This document shows, one piece after another, positions 9,009 through 18,128 of a stretch of 64,000 nucleotides of DNA (within the stretch, counting starts at the first letter, position 1; the number at the start of each line of letters is the position of its first letter). Location of the stretch: assembly GCF_004336745.1 (NCBI RefSeq), contig NZ_SJXD01000011.1, forward strand, positions 620,001 to 684,000. Reading direction: 5' to 3'. The notes under the pieces are model-generated. The model saw only the letters and a list, made by a program, of their open reading frames with translations. It made no database searches and was not told where the DNA came from. This stretch comes from Roseococcus sp. SYP-B2431 (GTDB taxonomy: Bacteria; Pseudomonadota; Alphaproteobacteria; Acetobacterales; Acetobacteraceae). A program made the position numbers and the translations under genes.

Positions 9009-9012
9009 AGGT

Positions 9013-9975
9013 TCAGCGGCCGAATTCCACCCAGAGCGGGAAATGGTCGGAGATCCGGTAGGAGAGCTGCTGGACCGTCAGCTCCGGCATCGTCACGCCA
9101 CGGAAGTCGAAATTGCCGCCGGTGCGGTATTCGAGGGTGAGATAGGGCTTCTTCCGGACCGTCTCGAACCAGGCGACCTGATCGAAGAAATTCGTGTTCC
9201 TGGATCCGCCGAACACGGTGCGGGGCAGGCCCTTATGGTCCGGCGCCGGCGTCAGCCCCGTCGAGACGAAGGCCTCGTAGAGGGGGTCGCCCTCGCGATC
9301 GATGTTGAAGTCGCCCAGGCAGATCAGGTTATGGCCGAAATCATCCTCCTGCTCGGCCCAGGCGCGGAGCCAGCGCGCGATGGCGAGGAGCTCGTCCTTC
9401 CGCTTCGCGCTCTGGTCGCCGTAGATGACGTGCAGCGTGACCAGCACGAAGGTCTTCGTCCCGGCCAGGAAGCTCACCGCGTAGGGCGTGCGCACGAACT
9501 GGCGCTGAAAGGCGTTGGCCGCGCTCGAGAAGGGCGTGTCGAGATCGTCGGGCACCACCAGCTCGCAGGCCAGGCCGGACAGCCGCACGCGCTCCGTGTC
9601 GAAGAGATAGGCCAGACGCTCGGCGTTCCCGGCCTGGCCATAGGTGACGTCCGTCATGGCGAAGGCCCATTGCGGACCGAGCAGCTTGAGCACGTCGCGC
9701 AGGGCCCTGAGGTCGGCCTTCACTTCCTGGATGGCGATGACGTCGAAGCGCCGGAGCACCTCGGCGATGGCGAGCGCGCTGTGCAGGTCGCGCCGGGGGC
9801 TGTCATCCGGGCCGCTGTGCCATTTGCGGGTCAGGCTGCCGAAGGCGCGGAGGTTCCAGGTCGCGATCAGGAGGTTGTCCGGCTTGCGCTTCGGGATCCG
9901 GTCGTCGAGCGCGGCCCTCAGCACCGCAAGATCGGCGACGACATCGGGCGGCGGCGGATCGGTGATGACGGGCAT
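9013..9975 (-). CDS. Endonuclease/exonuclease/phosphatase-fold protein
   Basis: The 320-residue protein has the DNase I-like metallophosphoesterase fold. Recognisable active-site segments are ATWNLRAF (N41), IQEVKADL (E84), LGDFNIDREGD (D222, N224) and the C-terminal SDHFPLW (D310, H311). No signal peptide is seen. Members cut DNA or hydrolyse phosphodiesters and inositol phosphates; the sequence does not settle which. It ends 4 bp from the convergent amidohydrolase, and its start lies 4 bp from the end of the cytochrome gene on the same strand, so it is probably the second gene of that transcription unit. The start is a clear ATG 24 codons before the fold begins. Confidence 0.85.
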   Translation of the reverse strand: MPVITDPPPPDVVADLAVLRAALDDRIPKRKPDNLLIATWNLRAFGSLTRKWHSGPDDSPRRDLHSALAIAEVLRRFDVIAIQEVKADLRALRDVLKLLGPQWAFAMTDVTYGQAGNAERLAYLFDTERVRLSGLACELVVPDDLDTPFSSAANAFQRQFVRTPYAVSFLAGTKTFVLVTLHVIYGDQSAKRKDELLAIARWLRAWAEQEDDFGHNLICLGDFNIDREGDPLYEAFVSTGLTPAPDHKGLPRTVFGGSRNTNFFDQVAWFETVRKKPYLTLEYRTGGNFDFRGVTMPELTVQQLSYRISDHFPLWVEFGR

Positions 9976-9979
9976 GGGC

Positions 9980-11680
9980 CTATAGCGTCTTCAGGAACTC
10001 CACGAGATCGCGCCGCTGGGGCTCGGTCAGGGCCGGGCCGATGACGCCGTTGCCGCGCGGACCGTCGCGGAACTCATGGCCGCGGTTGGAATTGCCGGGG
10101 ATGGTGGTGTCGAAGGGGAAGCCCCCCGGGAAGAGGCCGGTCTCGAAGCCCACATTCCGGGGATCGAACTGGCGGCTGCCGGTGACGAAGGTCCTGTCGC
10201 GCTGCTCGGCGGGAAGCAGCATCTGGTAGAGGCTCGGAACGGAGCCGTTGTGCAGGTAGGGCGCCGTCGCCCAGACGCCGTCCAGGGGGCGGGCGCGATA
10301 GGCGGCGAGAGCGCGCCACTCGTTCTCGCGAAAGCCGTCCATCTCCCGGCGCCGCTCCGGCGGGATGCCGTTCTGCTCGTACCAGGTCCGGATGACCTCG
10401 GTGGTCACGCGCCGCAGGCCCTCGGCGGCGGAAACCGGCGCAGGCGAGGCCAGGTCCGGATAGGCGCGGCGCTGGACGAAGTTCATGGCGGCCTTCGGAT
10501 CGGTGCCGACATGCCCGAGCGCGACCATGTTCAGGCGCAGCTCCGGGCGCTCCGCCTCGCCGGGGCCGCCCGCCACCGTCGCCCAGCGCCCCGTGTGGCA
10601 GCCGGCGCAAAGGTTTCCGTAGAGCGCCGCCCCGCGGGACGCCGCCGCGCGGTCGATGGGGCCGAGCAGGTCTTCCGGCCAGGCCGGCGGCCGCAGCCCG
10701 CCTCGGGGGGCGGGTCCGGCCAGGAGGCGCTCCATCTCGTGGATCGTGTCGAGCCGCACCGTGGTGCGATACAGCTCCTCCCGCGAGCCGGTGAGCGTGG
10801 TGCCGGCGCGCACGCCCATCGCCTCGGCGACATTGCGGCCCATCGGCTGACGGATGGCGCCGTTGTACTGCACCCAGTCGAACCAGGACGCGTCCCAGAG
10901 CGCCGGGAAGCTCACCGGTCCGTCCGCCCGGGCAAAGTTGCGCCGGTCGTTCAGCCCGGTTCCGAAGACGAAGTTCCCGCCGCGACCCAGCGCATCGAGG
11001 CGGCCGAAGCCCTCCACGACCGGATAGAGCCGATCGGTGCGCGCGATGTCGAGCTCGCTGCGCCCCGCCGCGACGGCGCGGTCCAGCCGGTCCTTCAGGC
11101 GTTGCCGGGCCTCGGAGGTCGTCCCCCTCCCGAGCACGGCCGTGGCGAAGCGGTCGAAGCGGATCTCGGATTGCTGCGTCAGCAGCAGCGCCAGCCCGAG
11201 CTCCTGCTGAAAGGCGGCCGTATTGGTCATGGCCGGCCCGCCGTCGATGCGAAGGGCGCGGCCGCCCCGCTCGATCTGGCCGGTGTGGCAGGCGGCACAG
11301 GTCAGGCCCACGACCGTCTCGGGCGTCCCGTCGGCGGCGGGGAAGCGGTCGTCCGGGGCGAAGCCCACCGGCAGGCCATGCGGATTGGCCGTCGAGACGG
11401 GATCGGGCAGGAAGCCGAAGCGGGCCAGGTACTCGGGCGCCGCGAAGCGGGGGGAGCCGACCAGGCTCACCCCAGGTTGCTCCAGCGCCAGGAACCAGGC
11501 CAGGGGCATGAGACGGGTGCCCTGCGAGGCGTGGTAGAACCAGGCGCGCTGATCCTCGGTCCAGTTCTGCTCCGCGAAGGCAAGGGTACTGGGCGGCCGA
11601 TACTCGGGCAGGTCGGCGCAGCTGACCCCCAGCGCAAGAACCAGCAACGCGATGCCGCCGAAGCCCACCCGTCTGGCCAT
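9980..11680 (-). CDS. Di-heme c-type cytochrome, RoxA/peroxidase-like
   Basis: This 566-residue exported protein has a hydrophobic N-terminal signal (about 1-20) and two heme-c attachment motifs, CAACH (128-132) and CAGCH (358-362). The C-terminal half contains TAPYLHNGSVPSL, a motif shared by di-heme cytochrome c peroxidases and the RoxA family of rubber oxygenases. A cysteine at residue 21 follows the signal, but GVSC is a poor lipobox, so lipidation is doubtful. It likely acts in the periplasm as an oxidase or peroxidase. Two in-frame starts lie 15 and 30 bases upstream; ATG 11680 is preferred because it sits directly before the basic n-region of the signal. Substrate unknown. Confidence 0.8.
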   Translation of the reverse strand: MARRVGFGGIALLVLALGVSCADLPEYRPPSTLAFAEQNWTEDQRAWFYHASQGTRLMPLAWFLALEQPGVSLVGSPRFAAPEYLARFGFLPDPVSTANPHGLPVGFAPDDRFPAADGTPETVVGLTCAACHTGQIERGGRALRIDGGPAMTNTAAFQQELGLALLLTQQSEIRFDRFATAVLGRGTTSEARQRLKDRLDRAVAAGRSELDIARTDRLYPVVEGFGRLDALGRGGNFVFGTGLNDRRNFARADGPVSFPALWDASWFDWVQYNGAIRQPMGRNVAEAMGVRAGTTLTGSREELYRTTVRLDTIHEMERLLAGPAPRGGLRPPAWPEDLLGPIDRAAASRGAALYGNLCAGCHTGRWATVAGGPGEAERPELRLNMVALGHVGTDPKAAMNFVQRRAYPDLASPAPVSAAEGLRRVTTEVIRTWYEQNGIPPERRREMDGFRENEWRALAAYRARPLDGVWATAPYLHNGSVPSLYQMLLPAEQRDRTFVTGSRQFDPRNVGFETGLFPGGFPFDTTIPGNSNRGHEFRDGPRGNGVIGPALTEPQRRDLVEFLKTL

Positions 11681-11753
11681 CTCCGTCCCGCCCATTATTC
11701 CCGCGGGCACACTAGGCGTGGGGCAGTATCTTCCTCAACAAGAATACGCGAAG

Positions 11754-11776
11754 TCGCCGTCGCGTGGAGACGGCGA
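11754..11776 (-). terminator. Hairpin between anmK and the cytochrome gene
   Basis: TCGCCGTC pairs perfectly with GACGGCGA around a 7-base loop. It lies 67 bp beyond the anmK stop on the minus strand and 75 bp before the cytochrome start. The bases after the hairpin in the direction of transcription include TATTCTTGTT, which is T-rich but not a classical run, so termination of anmK is plausible but unproven. A leader structure of the cytochrome mRNA is the alternative. Confidence 0.35.
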
Positions 11777-11842
11777 ATATCGCCGGTTCTTGTCTCTGAA
11801 TGCGGCCTGCGGTCGGCGATCTGGAGCTTTCGTCGGTGACGG

Positions 11843-12970
11843 CTACAGCAGCCCGCCCAGCACCTGCCCGCCCAGCAGCGGCCGCGGCGCGCCGGTCGTG
11901 CCCGGAAAGCTGATCGGCAGCCCGCGCGCCGTGCGGGCCGCGAGCACGGCGAAGCATTGCGCCTCCAGCGCGTCGCCGTTCCAGCCGGTGACCTCCACGG
12001 GCCGCACCGGCTCGCTGAGGGTCGCCGCCAGCGCCCGCATCATGGCCGGATTGCGCCGCCCGCCCCCGGCCACCAGCCATTGCAGCGGCGGCTCGGGGAA
12101 GTGCCGGGCCGCCGCCGCCACGCAGACCGCGGCGAAGGCGACCAGCGTGGCCGCGCCATCCTGCGGCGAGAGGCTTTGCGCCCCCGCCTCGCGCAGGGCC
12201 CGGTCGAAATCCAGCCGGTCCAGCGATTTCGGCGGCTTCTGCGCCAGATAGGGATGGGCCATCAGCCGTCCCAGCACCGCGCCGTCGGCCTGGCCGGCCA
12301 GCGCCAGATGGCCGTTCTTGTCGTAGTCCTTGCCGAGAGAGCGCTTGGCCCAATCGTCCAGCGGACCGTTGGCCGGGCCCGTGTCGAAGGCCAGCAGCTC
12401 TCCCTCCGGCCCCAGCCAGGTGACATTGCCCACCCCGCCGAGGTTCAGCACCGCGAGCGGCTTGGGCAGCCCGGCCGCGAGCGCGGCATGCGCGACCGGC
12501 ACCAGCGGCGCCCCCTGCCCGCCCGCCGCCACGTCGGCGGTCCGGAAGTCGTAGGCGACGGAGAGGCCGGTCGCCTGCGCCAGCGCCCGCGCATCGCCGA
12601 TCTGCCACGTATAGCCGCGTGCGTTGCGGCCATCGCCGGGACGGACCGGGCGATGCAGGATCGTCTGGCCGTGGAAGCCGACGAGCTCCGCCTCCGGCAG
12701 CCCGGCCCGCGCCGCCTCCAGCGCGATGCGCGCGACGGCCGCCGCATGCCGGTCCGTCAGCCGCGCGGTGCAGTCGAGCAGGAAGGGATCCTCTGCCGCG
12801 ATGCCGGGCGCGAGTTCCAGCAGCCGCCGCAGGTCGCGCCGCAGCGCTGGCTCGTAGGGCAGCGTCACGGTGGGGCCCAGCTGGCCCACGCGCTCCCCGT
12901 CCGTTTCCACCCAGGCCGCGTCCACACCGTCCAGCGACGTGCCGCTCATCAGCCCCACGATTCTCAACAT
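11843..12970 (-). CDS. anmK: Anhydro-N-acetylmuramic acid kinase
   Basis: AnmK recycles murein: it opens and phosphorylates 1,6-anhydro-MurNAc with ATP, giving MurNAc-6-phosphate in the cytoplasm. The 375 residues begin with the family signature [12 protein letters not shown] (6-17), and later show [27 protein letters not shown] and a C-terminal AGGGRRNP loop, all typical of the ASKHA-type sugar kinase fold. The gene is transcribed away from tyrS, with 51 bp between the two start codons. No partner etherase (murQ) is visible in this window. A complete and confidently identified gene. Confidence 0.95.
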   Translation of the reverse strand: MLRIVGLMSGTSLDGVDAAWVETDGERVGQLGPTVTLPYEPALRRDLRRLLELAPGIAAEDPFLLDCTARLTDRHAAAVARIALEAARAGLPEAELVGFHGQTILHRPVRPGDGRNARGYTWQIGDARALAQATGLSVAYDFRTADVAAGGQGAPLVPVAHAALAAGLPKPLAVLNLGGVGNVTWLGPEGELLAFDTGPANGPLDDWAKRSLGKDYDKNGHLALAGQADGAVLGRLMAHPYLAQKPPKSLDRLDFDRALREAGAQSLSPQDGAATLVAFAAVCVAAAARHFPEPPLQWLVAGGGRRNPAMMRALAATLSEPVRPVEVTGWNGDALEAQCFAVLAARTARGLPISFPGTTGAPRPLLGGQVLGGLL

Positions 12971-13021
12971 GGACCGAGTGTGCTACGCCGCACGGCCAAA
13001 CGCCAACCGGGTCCGAACTTC

Positions 13022-14245
13022 ATGTCCGACTTCCTCGAGATCATCCGCGAGCGCGGATTCATCCACCAGGTCACCGACGAGGCCGCGCTCACGGCCGCGT
13101 TCAGGGCGGGGCCGGTGGCGGGGTATATCGGCTTCGACGCGACGGCCGACAGCCTGCATGTCGGCCATCTCGTGCAGATCATGATGCTCCGCTGGATGGC
13201 GCGGACGGGCAATCGGCCGGTGGCGCTGATGGGCGGCGGCACGACCAAGATCGGCGATCCCTCCGGCCGCGACGAGACGCGCATGATCCTCACCGAGGAG
13301 CGCATCGAGGAGAACAAGGCCGGCATCCGCCGCGCCTTCGCCAACCTGCTCGAATTCGGCGAGGGCCCCGGCAAGGCCATGATGCTCGACAATGCCGAAT
13401 GGCTGGACGGGCTGCGCTACATCCCCTTCCTGCGCGAGGTGGGCCGCCACTTCAGCGTGAACCGCATGCTGACCATGGACAGCGTGCGGCTGCGGCTGGA
13501 GCGCGACCAGCCGCTCACCTTCATCGAGTTCAACTACATGCTCCTGCAGAGCTACGACTTCGTGGAGCTGCGCCGGCGCCATGGCGTGACGCTTCAGATG
13601 GGCGGCAGCGACCAGTGGGGCAACATCGTGCTCGGCGCCGACCTCGTGCGCCGCATGGACCAGAAGGACGCCTTCGGCATCACCGCGCCGCTCATCACCA
13701 CGGCCTCGGGCGCGAAGATGGGCAAGACCGCCGCCGGCGCGGTTTGGCTGAACGCCGACCGCGTCTCGCCCTACGACTACTGGCAGTTCTGGCGCAACGC
13801 GGAGGACGCGGATGTCGGCAGGTTCCTCGCGCTCTTCACCGAGCTGCCGATGGACGAGGTCCGCCGCCTGGGCGCGCTGCAGGGGGCCGAGGTGAACGAG
13901 GCCAAGAAGATCCTCGCCACGGCGGCGACCGCGCTGCTGCATGGGCGCGCCGCCGCCGATTCGGCCGCCGAGACCGCGCGGCAGGCCTTCGAGCAGGGCG
14001 CGGCCGCCGAGACGCTGCCCAGCATCACGTCGGCCCTGCCCGCCTCGCTGGCCGACCTGCTGGTCAGCGCCGGCCTGGCGTCCAGCAAGGGCGAGGCGCG
14101 GCGGCTGGTGGCGCAGAACGGCATCCGGCTGAACGACGATGTCGTGAGCGACGCGCAGCGGGCCGTGACGGCCGAGGACCTGCAGGACGGGGCGGCGAAG
14201 CTTTCGGCCGGGCGGAAGAAGCACGTGCTAGTGCGGGCCGGCTGA
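13022..14245 (+). CDS. tyrS: Tyrosyl-tRNA synthetase
   Basis: The 407-residue enzyme charges tRNA-Tyr. The class I signatures are HVGH (46-49, the HIGH box) and KMGKT (232-236, replacing KMSKS). [12 protein letters not shown] and [11 protein letters not shown] (192-202) are tyrosine-binding segments, and the last 70 residues form an S4 RNA-binding domain. The frame is open far upstream across anmK, but homologues start at [12 protein letters not shown], so ATG 13022 is chosen; that leaves 51 bp to the divergent anmK start, which must hold both promoters. It meets the convergent AsmA-like gene after one base. Essential housekeeping gene. Confidence 0.96.
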   Translation: MSDFLEIIRERGFIHQVTDEAALTAAFRAGPVAGYIGFDATADSLHVGHLVQIMMLRWMARTGNRPVALMGGGTTKIGDPSGRDETRMILTEERIEENKAGIRRAFANLLEFGEGPGKAMMLDNAEWLDGLRYIPFLREVGRHFSVNRMLTMDSVRLRLERDQPLTFIEFNYMLLQSYDFVELRRRHGVTLQMGGSDQWGNIVLGADLVRRMDQKDAFGITAPLITTASGAKMGKTAAGAVWLNADRVSPYDYWQFWRNAEDADVGRFLALFTELPMDEVRRLGALQGAEVNEAKKILATAATALLHGRAAADSAAETARQAFEQGAAAETLPSITSALPASLADLLVSAGLASSKGEARRLVAQNGIRLNDDVVSDAQRAVTAEDLQDGAAKLSAGRKKHVLVRAG

Positions 14246-14246
14246 C

Positions 14247-16226
14247 CTATCGCCGGGAACCCCGGCGCTGCGGCGGCGGGGCCCGGCGCGTGTTCCGGGC
14301 GGGACGCGCCGGAGCGGCGGCCGGCACCGCCGTGCCCTCGCTCACGCGGAAGCATCGGTTCCCGCGCGCGAAATCGCGCAGCTCGGCGGGGACCGCCGCC
14401 ACCGTGTCGCCGGCCGCCAGCTTCGCCCGCCCCTCCGGCGACCAGCTCGCCGGGCGGATGCTCGGATCGGCGAAGCTGCCGCTCACGCGCATCGGGATGT
14501 CCAGCGCGAAGAAGTTGGTCGTGTCGCGCCGGCTGCCGATGACGAGGTCGAGCTGCCGGCGGTTCAGGTCGAAGCTCGCGATCCCCTCGATGGTGCCCGT
14601 GCCGGCCTCGATGCGCAGCGGCGCCACCTCCCCCACCCCGCGCCGGATCTCCGCCACCGCCAGCAGGCAGGAGACCGGGGTCATCCCGCGCGGCGTGCGG
14701 AAGAGCGAGCGGATATCGGTCGAGGCCATCTCGATGATCTCGCGCTGGATCTGGCCGCCGCTCATCGCGACCACGGCCGAGAGATTGGCCATCCGGCCCG
14801 CGGTATTGAGCGTCCGGCCCTGGCCCTGGACGATGACGCGCGCCTCCAGCCGCCCCGAGACCGGTAGCGCGCGCAGGCCGAAGGCGCGGCGCAGCGTCTC
14901 CACGTCGCCCTCGCGCATGGCGACCATGCCCAGCACCCCGACCTCCTGGCCCCGGCGCTCGAGCTGGCCTCGGGCGGAGATGCGCGCCGAGAAGGCCCGG
15001 AGGGCGAATTCGTCCACGACGATCCGGCCCTCGACGATGGCCGCCTGGATCCGGGCCTCGGAGGCGCGAAGCTGGCCGTAGCGCAGGTCTCCGGCCGTGA
15101 GACGGGCCTCGACCATCGGGTCGGGCTTCTCCTCCACGACCAGCGGCACGTCGGCGTCCTCCGCGGGGGCCCCGCCGGCGCGGGCCGGCGTGCCCAGCAG
15201 GCGGTTGAGGTCGAGCCGCGTGAAGTTGATCTGAGCGGTGATTCGGTCCGCATGGCCGTCGCCGCCCTCAGCCATCTGGAGCAGAGGGCCGGCGAGCGGC
15301 GCGCCGTCGATCGCGCCCGTCACCGCGGCGAGCTTCCAGAGGTCGCCGTGGCGCTCCATCCGCCCGCCGAGCCGGAGAGGCACGGCGGGCCCCGTGCCTC
15401 CGCCGCCGAGCGCGAGGAGCGTCGCCGGGGTGGGCGCTTCCACGGCCAGGTCGGCCTGGATGCCGTCGAAGTTCAGCGGATCCGTCGCCGTGCCGCGCAG
15501 GGTCAGGACCGTGTCGCCGCCGGCCGTCGCATGGAGGTCCAACGGGAAGGGCTCGGGCACGTCCCAGAACTGGAGATAGGTGCCGAGGGTGGTGTCGAGG
15601 ACCACCGGCACCTCGTTGTAGGCGCCGTTGGCGAGCAGACGGACGGGCTGGTCCCGCGCGGGCGCCGCCAGGCGCGTGGAGTCGAGTCGGACGCGCAGGG
15701 CCTGGCCGCTGTTGGTGCGGATGACGATCTCGCTCCCCGTCAGTCGCAGCTCATGGATCATGGGAAAATCGCGCCGCGATTCCGGATCGGGCCCCGGCTG
15801 GGTCGGAGCCTGGGGCGGAGGCTCCTTGAAGCGCCAGTTTCGCTGGCGGTCGGCGTTGCGCTCCAGCAGCAGCGACAGTCCGTCGAGCGCCGCGCGCGTG
15901 ACGATCACCTCGCGCCGCATGAGCAGCGGCCAGAGCTCCAGCTCCAGGTCTAGGGAGGCCAGCGTCATCATGTCCGGCCGCGAGCCGCCCTCGATATTGG
16001 CGAGCCGCACGCCGCGCGCCGCCACGGCAAGGTTCCGGCCGGGCGTCACGCGCAGGCTCTCGATCGCCACGCCCCGACCGGCCGCGGCCGAGGCGCGGCC
16101 CACGGCATAGGGCGCCAGCTCGATGCCGGGCAGCAGGAACCAGGCCGCCGTCAGGCCAGCCGGCACCAGGGCCGCGATCGAGGCGACCGCGACCAGGATC
16201 GCGATGGTCCTGCGCCTCAAGCTCAA
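14247..16226 (-). CDS. AsmA family membrane-anchored protein
   Basis: The 659-residue protein has one N-terminal membrane segment (about 7-33) followed by a large periplasmic region with alternating beta-strand pattern, typical of AsmA/YhjG-like proteins. These are thought to help move or organise phospholipids between the membranes. The C-terminal part resembles the AsmA_2 region (FDLNRRQLDLVIGSRRDT), and the tail is rich in Pro, Ala and Arg. No ATG fits: the frame opens with TTG 16226, and a second TTG two codons later (16220) has AAGGG at a better distance and may be the real start. It lies alone between convergent tyrS and a divergent deacylase gene. Confidence 0.8.
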   Translation of the reverse strand: MSLRRRTIAILVAVASIAALVPAGLTAAWFLLPGIELAPYAVGRASAAAGRGVAIESLRVTPGRNLAVAARGVRLANIEGGSRPDMMTLASLDLELELWPLLMRREVIVTRAALDGLSLLLERNADRQRNWRFKEPPPQAPTQPGPDPESRRDFPMIHELRLTGSEIVIRTNSGQALRVRLDSTRLAAPARDQPVRLLANGAYNEVPVVLDTTLGTYLQFWDVPEPFPLDLHATAGGDTVLTLRGTATDPLNFDGIQADLAVEAPTPATLLALGGGGTGPAVPLRLGGRMERHGDLWKLAAVTGAIDGAPLAGPLLQMAEGGDGHADRITAQINFTRLDLNRLLGTPARAGGAPAEDADVPLVVEEKPDPMVEARLTAGDLRYGQLRASEARIQAAIVEGRIVVDEFALRAFSARISARGQLERRGQEVGVLGMVAMREGDVETLRRAFGLRALPVSGRLEARVIVQGQGRTLNTAGRMANLSAVVAMSGGQIQREIIEMASTDIRSLFRTPRGMTPVSCLLAVAEIRRGVGEVAPLRIEAGTGTIEGIASFDLNRRQLDLVIGSRRDTTNFFALDIPMRVSGSFADPSIRPASWSPEGRAKLAAGDTVAAVPAELRDFARGNRCFRVSEGTAVPAAAPARPARNTRRAPPPQRRGSRR

Positions 16227-16362
16227 ACCCTTGTCATTCGGGGGAAATCCGGTCCGGAGCCGTGAACGTCATGGCATCGGGCAAGGTTGCCGGCAACGGC
16301 CCGCCGCGCGCATCTCCCCCTTTCGCCGCCGCTGTGGCATCCTGGGTCAAACAACGGGAAAC

Positions 16363-18069
16363 ATGTCCATGAACGACCCCAGCCTGGTCATCCGGGGCGG
16401 GACCATCGTCGACGGCACCGGCGCCGCGCCCTATGAGGCCGACATCGCCCTCGACGGCGCCCGCATCGCCGCCATCGGCAGGAACCTCTCCGTACCGCGC
16501 GGGACGGAGGAGATCGACGCGCGCGGCCAGCTCGTTACGCCCGGCTTCGTCGACATCCACACGCATTACGACGCGCAGGCGACCTGGACCTCGCGCATCC
16601 TCTCCTCCTCGCTGCACGGGGTGACCACGGCGCTGCTCGGCAATTGCGGCGTGGGCTTCGCGCCGTGCCGGCCGGAGAGCCGCGACATGCTCGTGAAGCT
16701 CATGGAAGGTGTGGAAGACCTCCCAGAAGTGGTTCTGACGGAAGGACTTCCTTGGAACTGGGAAACCTTCCCGGAATACCTGAAGGCGCTGGAATCCCGC
16801 CCCTACGACATGGATATCGCGACCCAGGTGCCGCATGCGGCGCTGCGCGTGCACGTGATGGGCCGCCGGGGCTTCGAGCGCGAGCCGGCCACCGCCGAGG
16901 ACCGCGCCGAGATGGCCCGGCTGGCGCGCGAGGGGATCGCGGCCGGCGCCCTGGGCTTCTCCACCTCGCGCGCCATCGCCCACAGGACGCTGGCCGGCGA
17001 GCCCACCCCCACCCTCGGCGCCGCCGAGATCGAGCTGGCGGAGATCGCCGGGGGCCTGGGCGGCGGCTGGATGCAGCTCATCTCCGACTTCGACGATCCC
17101 GCCGAGGAGGAATGGGAGCGGCTGATGCGGATCGCCCGCCTCGCGAAGCGGCCGATGACCTTTTCCCTGCTCCAGCGCGAATCTCGCCCGGATTTCTGGC
17201 GCTGGCTGCTGGACCGCGTCAGCGACGCCAATGCCGAGGGCATCCGCATCACGGGCCAGGTGATGGGCCGGCCCGTGGGCCTCATGTTCGGCTGGGAGCT
17301 CTCGCAGCACCCCTTCCTCACCCGGACCGGCTATCGGGAGGTGGCGCATCTGCCCATCGCCGAGCGCGCCGCCGCCCTGCGCGACCCGGAGCGCCGCGCC
17401 CGCATCCTGGCCGAGCCCACCGCGGACCCGGCGCTGCATGCCCGCCTCAACAACTATGCCCGCATCTATAAGCTGACGCCGGACTACGAGCCGCCGCCCG
17501 AGGCCAGCGTCCTGGAGCAGGCCAGGATCCAGGGCCGCGACCCCGAGGACCTCTGCTACGACTGGATGCTGGAGGAAGGCGGCCGCGCCATCCTCAACCG
17601 CCCGCTGCTGAATTATGCGGACGGCAATCTCGACGCGATCCGGGAGATGGTGACGCACCCGCACACCTTGATGGGGCTCGGCGACGGCGGCGCCCATGTG
17701 GGCTATATCTGCGACGCCTCCTACACCACCCATATGTTGACCCATTGGGCCCGCGACCGGGCGCGGGGCAATAGGCTGCCGGTGGAGTTCGTGGTGAAGC
17801 GCCTCTCCGCCGACAACGCCCATGCGCTCGGGCTCAAGGATCGCGGCGTTCTCGCCGAAAATCTGAAGTCCGACCTCAATATTATTGATTTTCAAGAATT
17901 ATCTATCGAGCGGCCGGACATGCGCTACGACCTGCCCGCCGGCGGCAAGCGGCTGGTCCAGGGCGCCAGGGGCTACACCGCGACGATCTGCTCCGGGCAG
18001 GTCACGCAGCGCAATGGCGAGATGACCGAGGCCCTGCCCGGCCGTCTCATCCGGGGAGGAAAGCAATGA
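16363..18069 (+). CDS. N-acyl-D-amino-acid deacylase family amidohydrolase (first copy)
   Basis: A 568-residue member of the D-aminoacylase/dihydroorotase-like amidohydrolases, which remove acyl groups from N-acyl-D-amino acids. Seen in the sequence: IHTHYDAQATW (H66, H68), the family-specific zinc cysteine in GNCGVGFAPCR (C95), and GDGGAHVGYI near the C-terminus with the catalytic aspartate. ATG 16363 is preceded by ACGGGAA; a second ATG two codons later is possible. A local patch at 17878-17908 uses rare codons (ATT ATT, TTA), unlike the rest. It is followed by a close paralogue; the gap between them holds a 20-codon frame overlapping both. Exact substrate unknown. Confidence 0.85.
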   Translation: MSMNDPSLVIRGGTIVDGTGAAPYEADIALDGARIAAIGRNLSVPRGTEEIDARGQLVTPGFVDIHTHYDAQATWTSRILSSSLHGVTTALLGNCGVGFAPCRPESRDMLVKLMEGVEDLPEVVLTEGLPWNWETFPEYLKALESRPYDMDIATQVPHAALRVHVMGRRGFEREPATAEDRAEMARLAREGIAAGALGFSTSRAIAHRTLAGEPTPTLGAAEIELAEIAGGLGGGWMQLISDFDDPAEEEWERLMRIARLAKRPMTFSLLQRESRPDFWRWLLDRVSDANAEGIRITGQVMGRPVGLMFGWELSQHPFLTRTGYREVAHLPIAERAAALRDPERRARILAEPTADPALHARLNNYARIYKLTPDYEPPPEASVLEQARIQGRDPEDLCYDWMLEEGGRAILNRPLLNYADGNLDAIREMVTHPHTLMGLGDGGAHVGYICDASYTTHMLTHWARDRARGNRLPVEFVVKRLSADNAHALGLKDRGVLAENLKSDLNIIDFQELSIERPDMRYDLPAGGKRLVQGARGYTATICSGQVTQRNGEMTEALPGRLIRGGKQ

Positions 18070-18128
18070 ACGCCACCGATTCACGCCTTCGGGCCTGCCC
18101 TATCCAGCGATCGGAGGCGATGCGATGA
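18066..18128 (+). CDS. Possible 20-codon linking reading frame
   Basis: ATG 18066 overlaps the stop of the first deacylase gene (ATGA), and the frame runs 20 codons to a TGA at 18126-18128 that overlaps the ATG of the second. The predicted peptide (MNATDSRLRACPIQRSEAMR) has no obvious feature. The double overlap would let ribosomes pass without dissociating across the 55-bp gap, so the likely role, if any, is coupling rather than making a peptide. It may be chance. Confidence 0.2.
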   Translation: MNATDSRLRACPIQRSEAMR

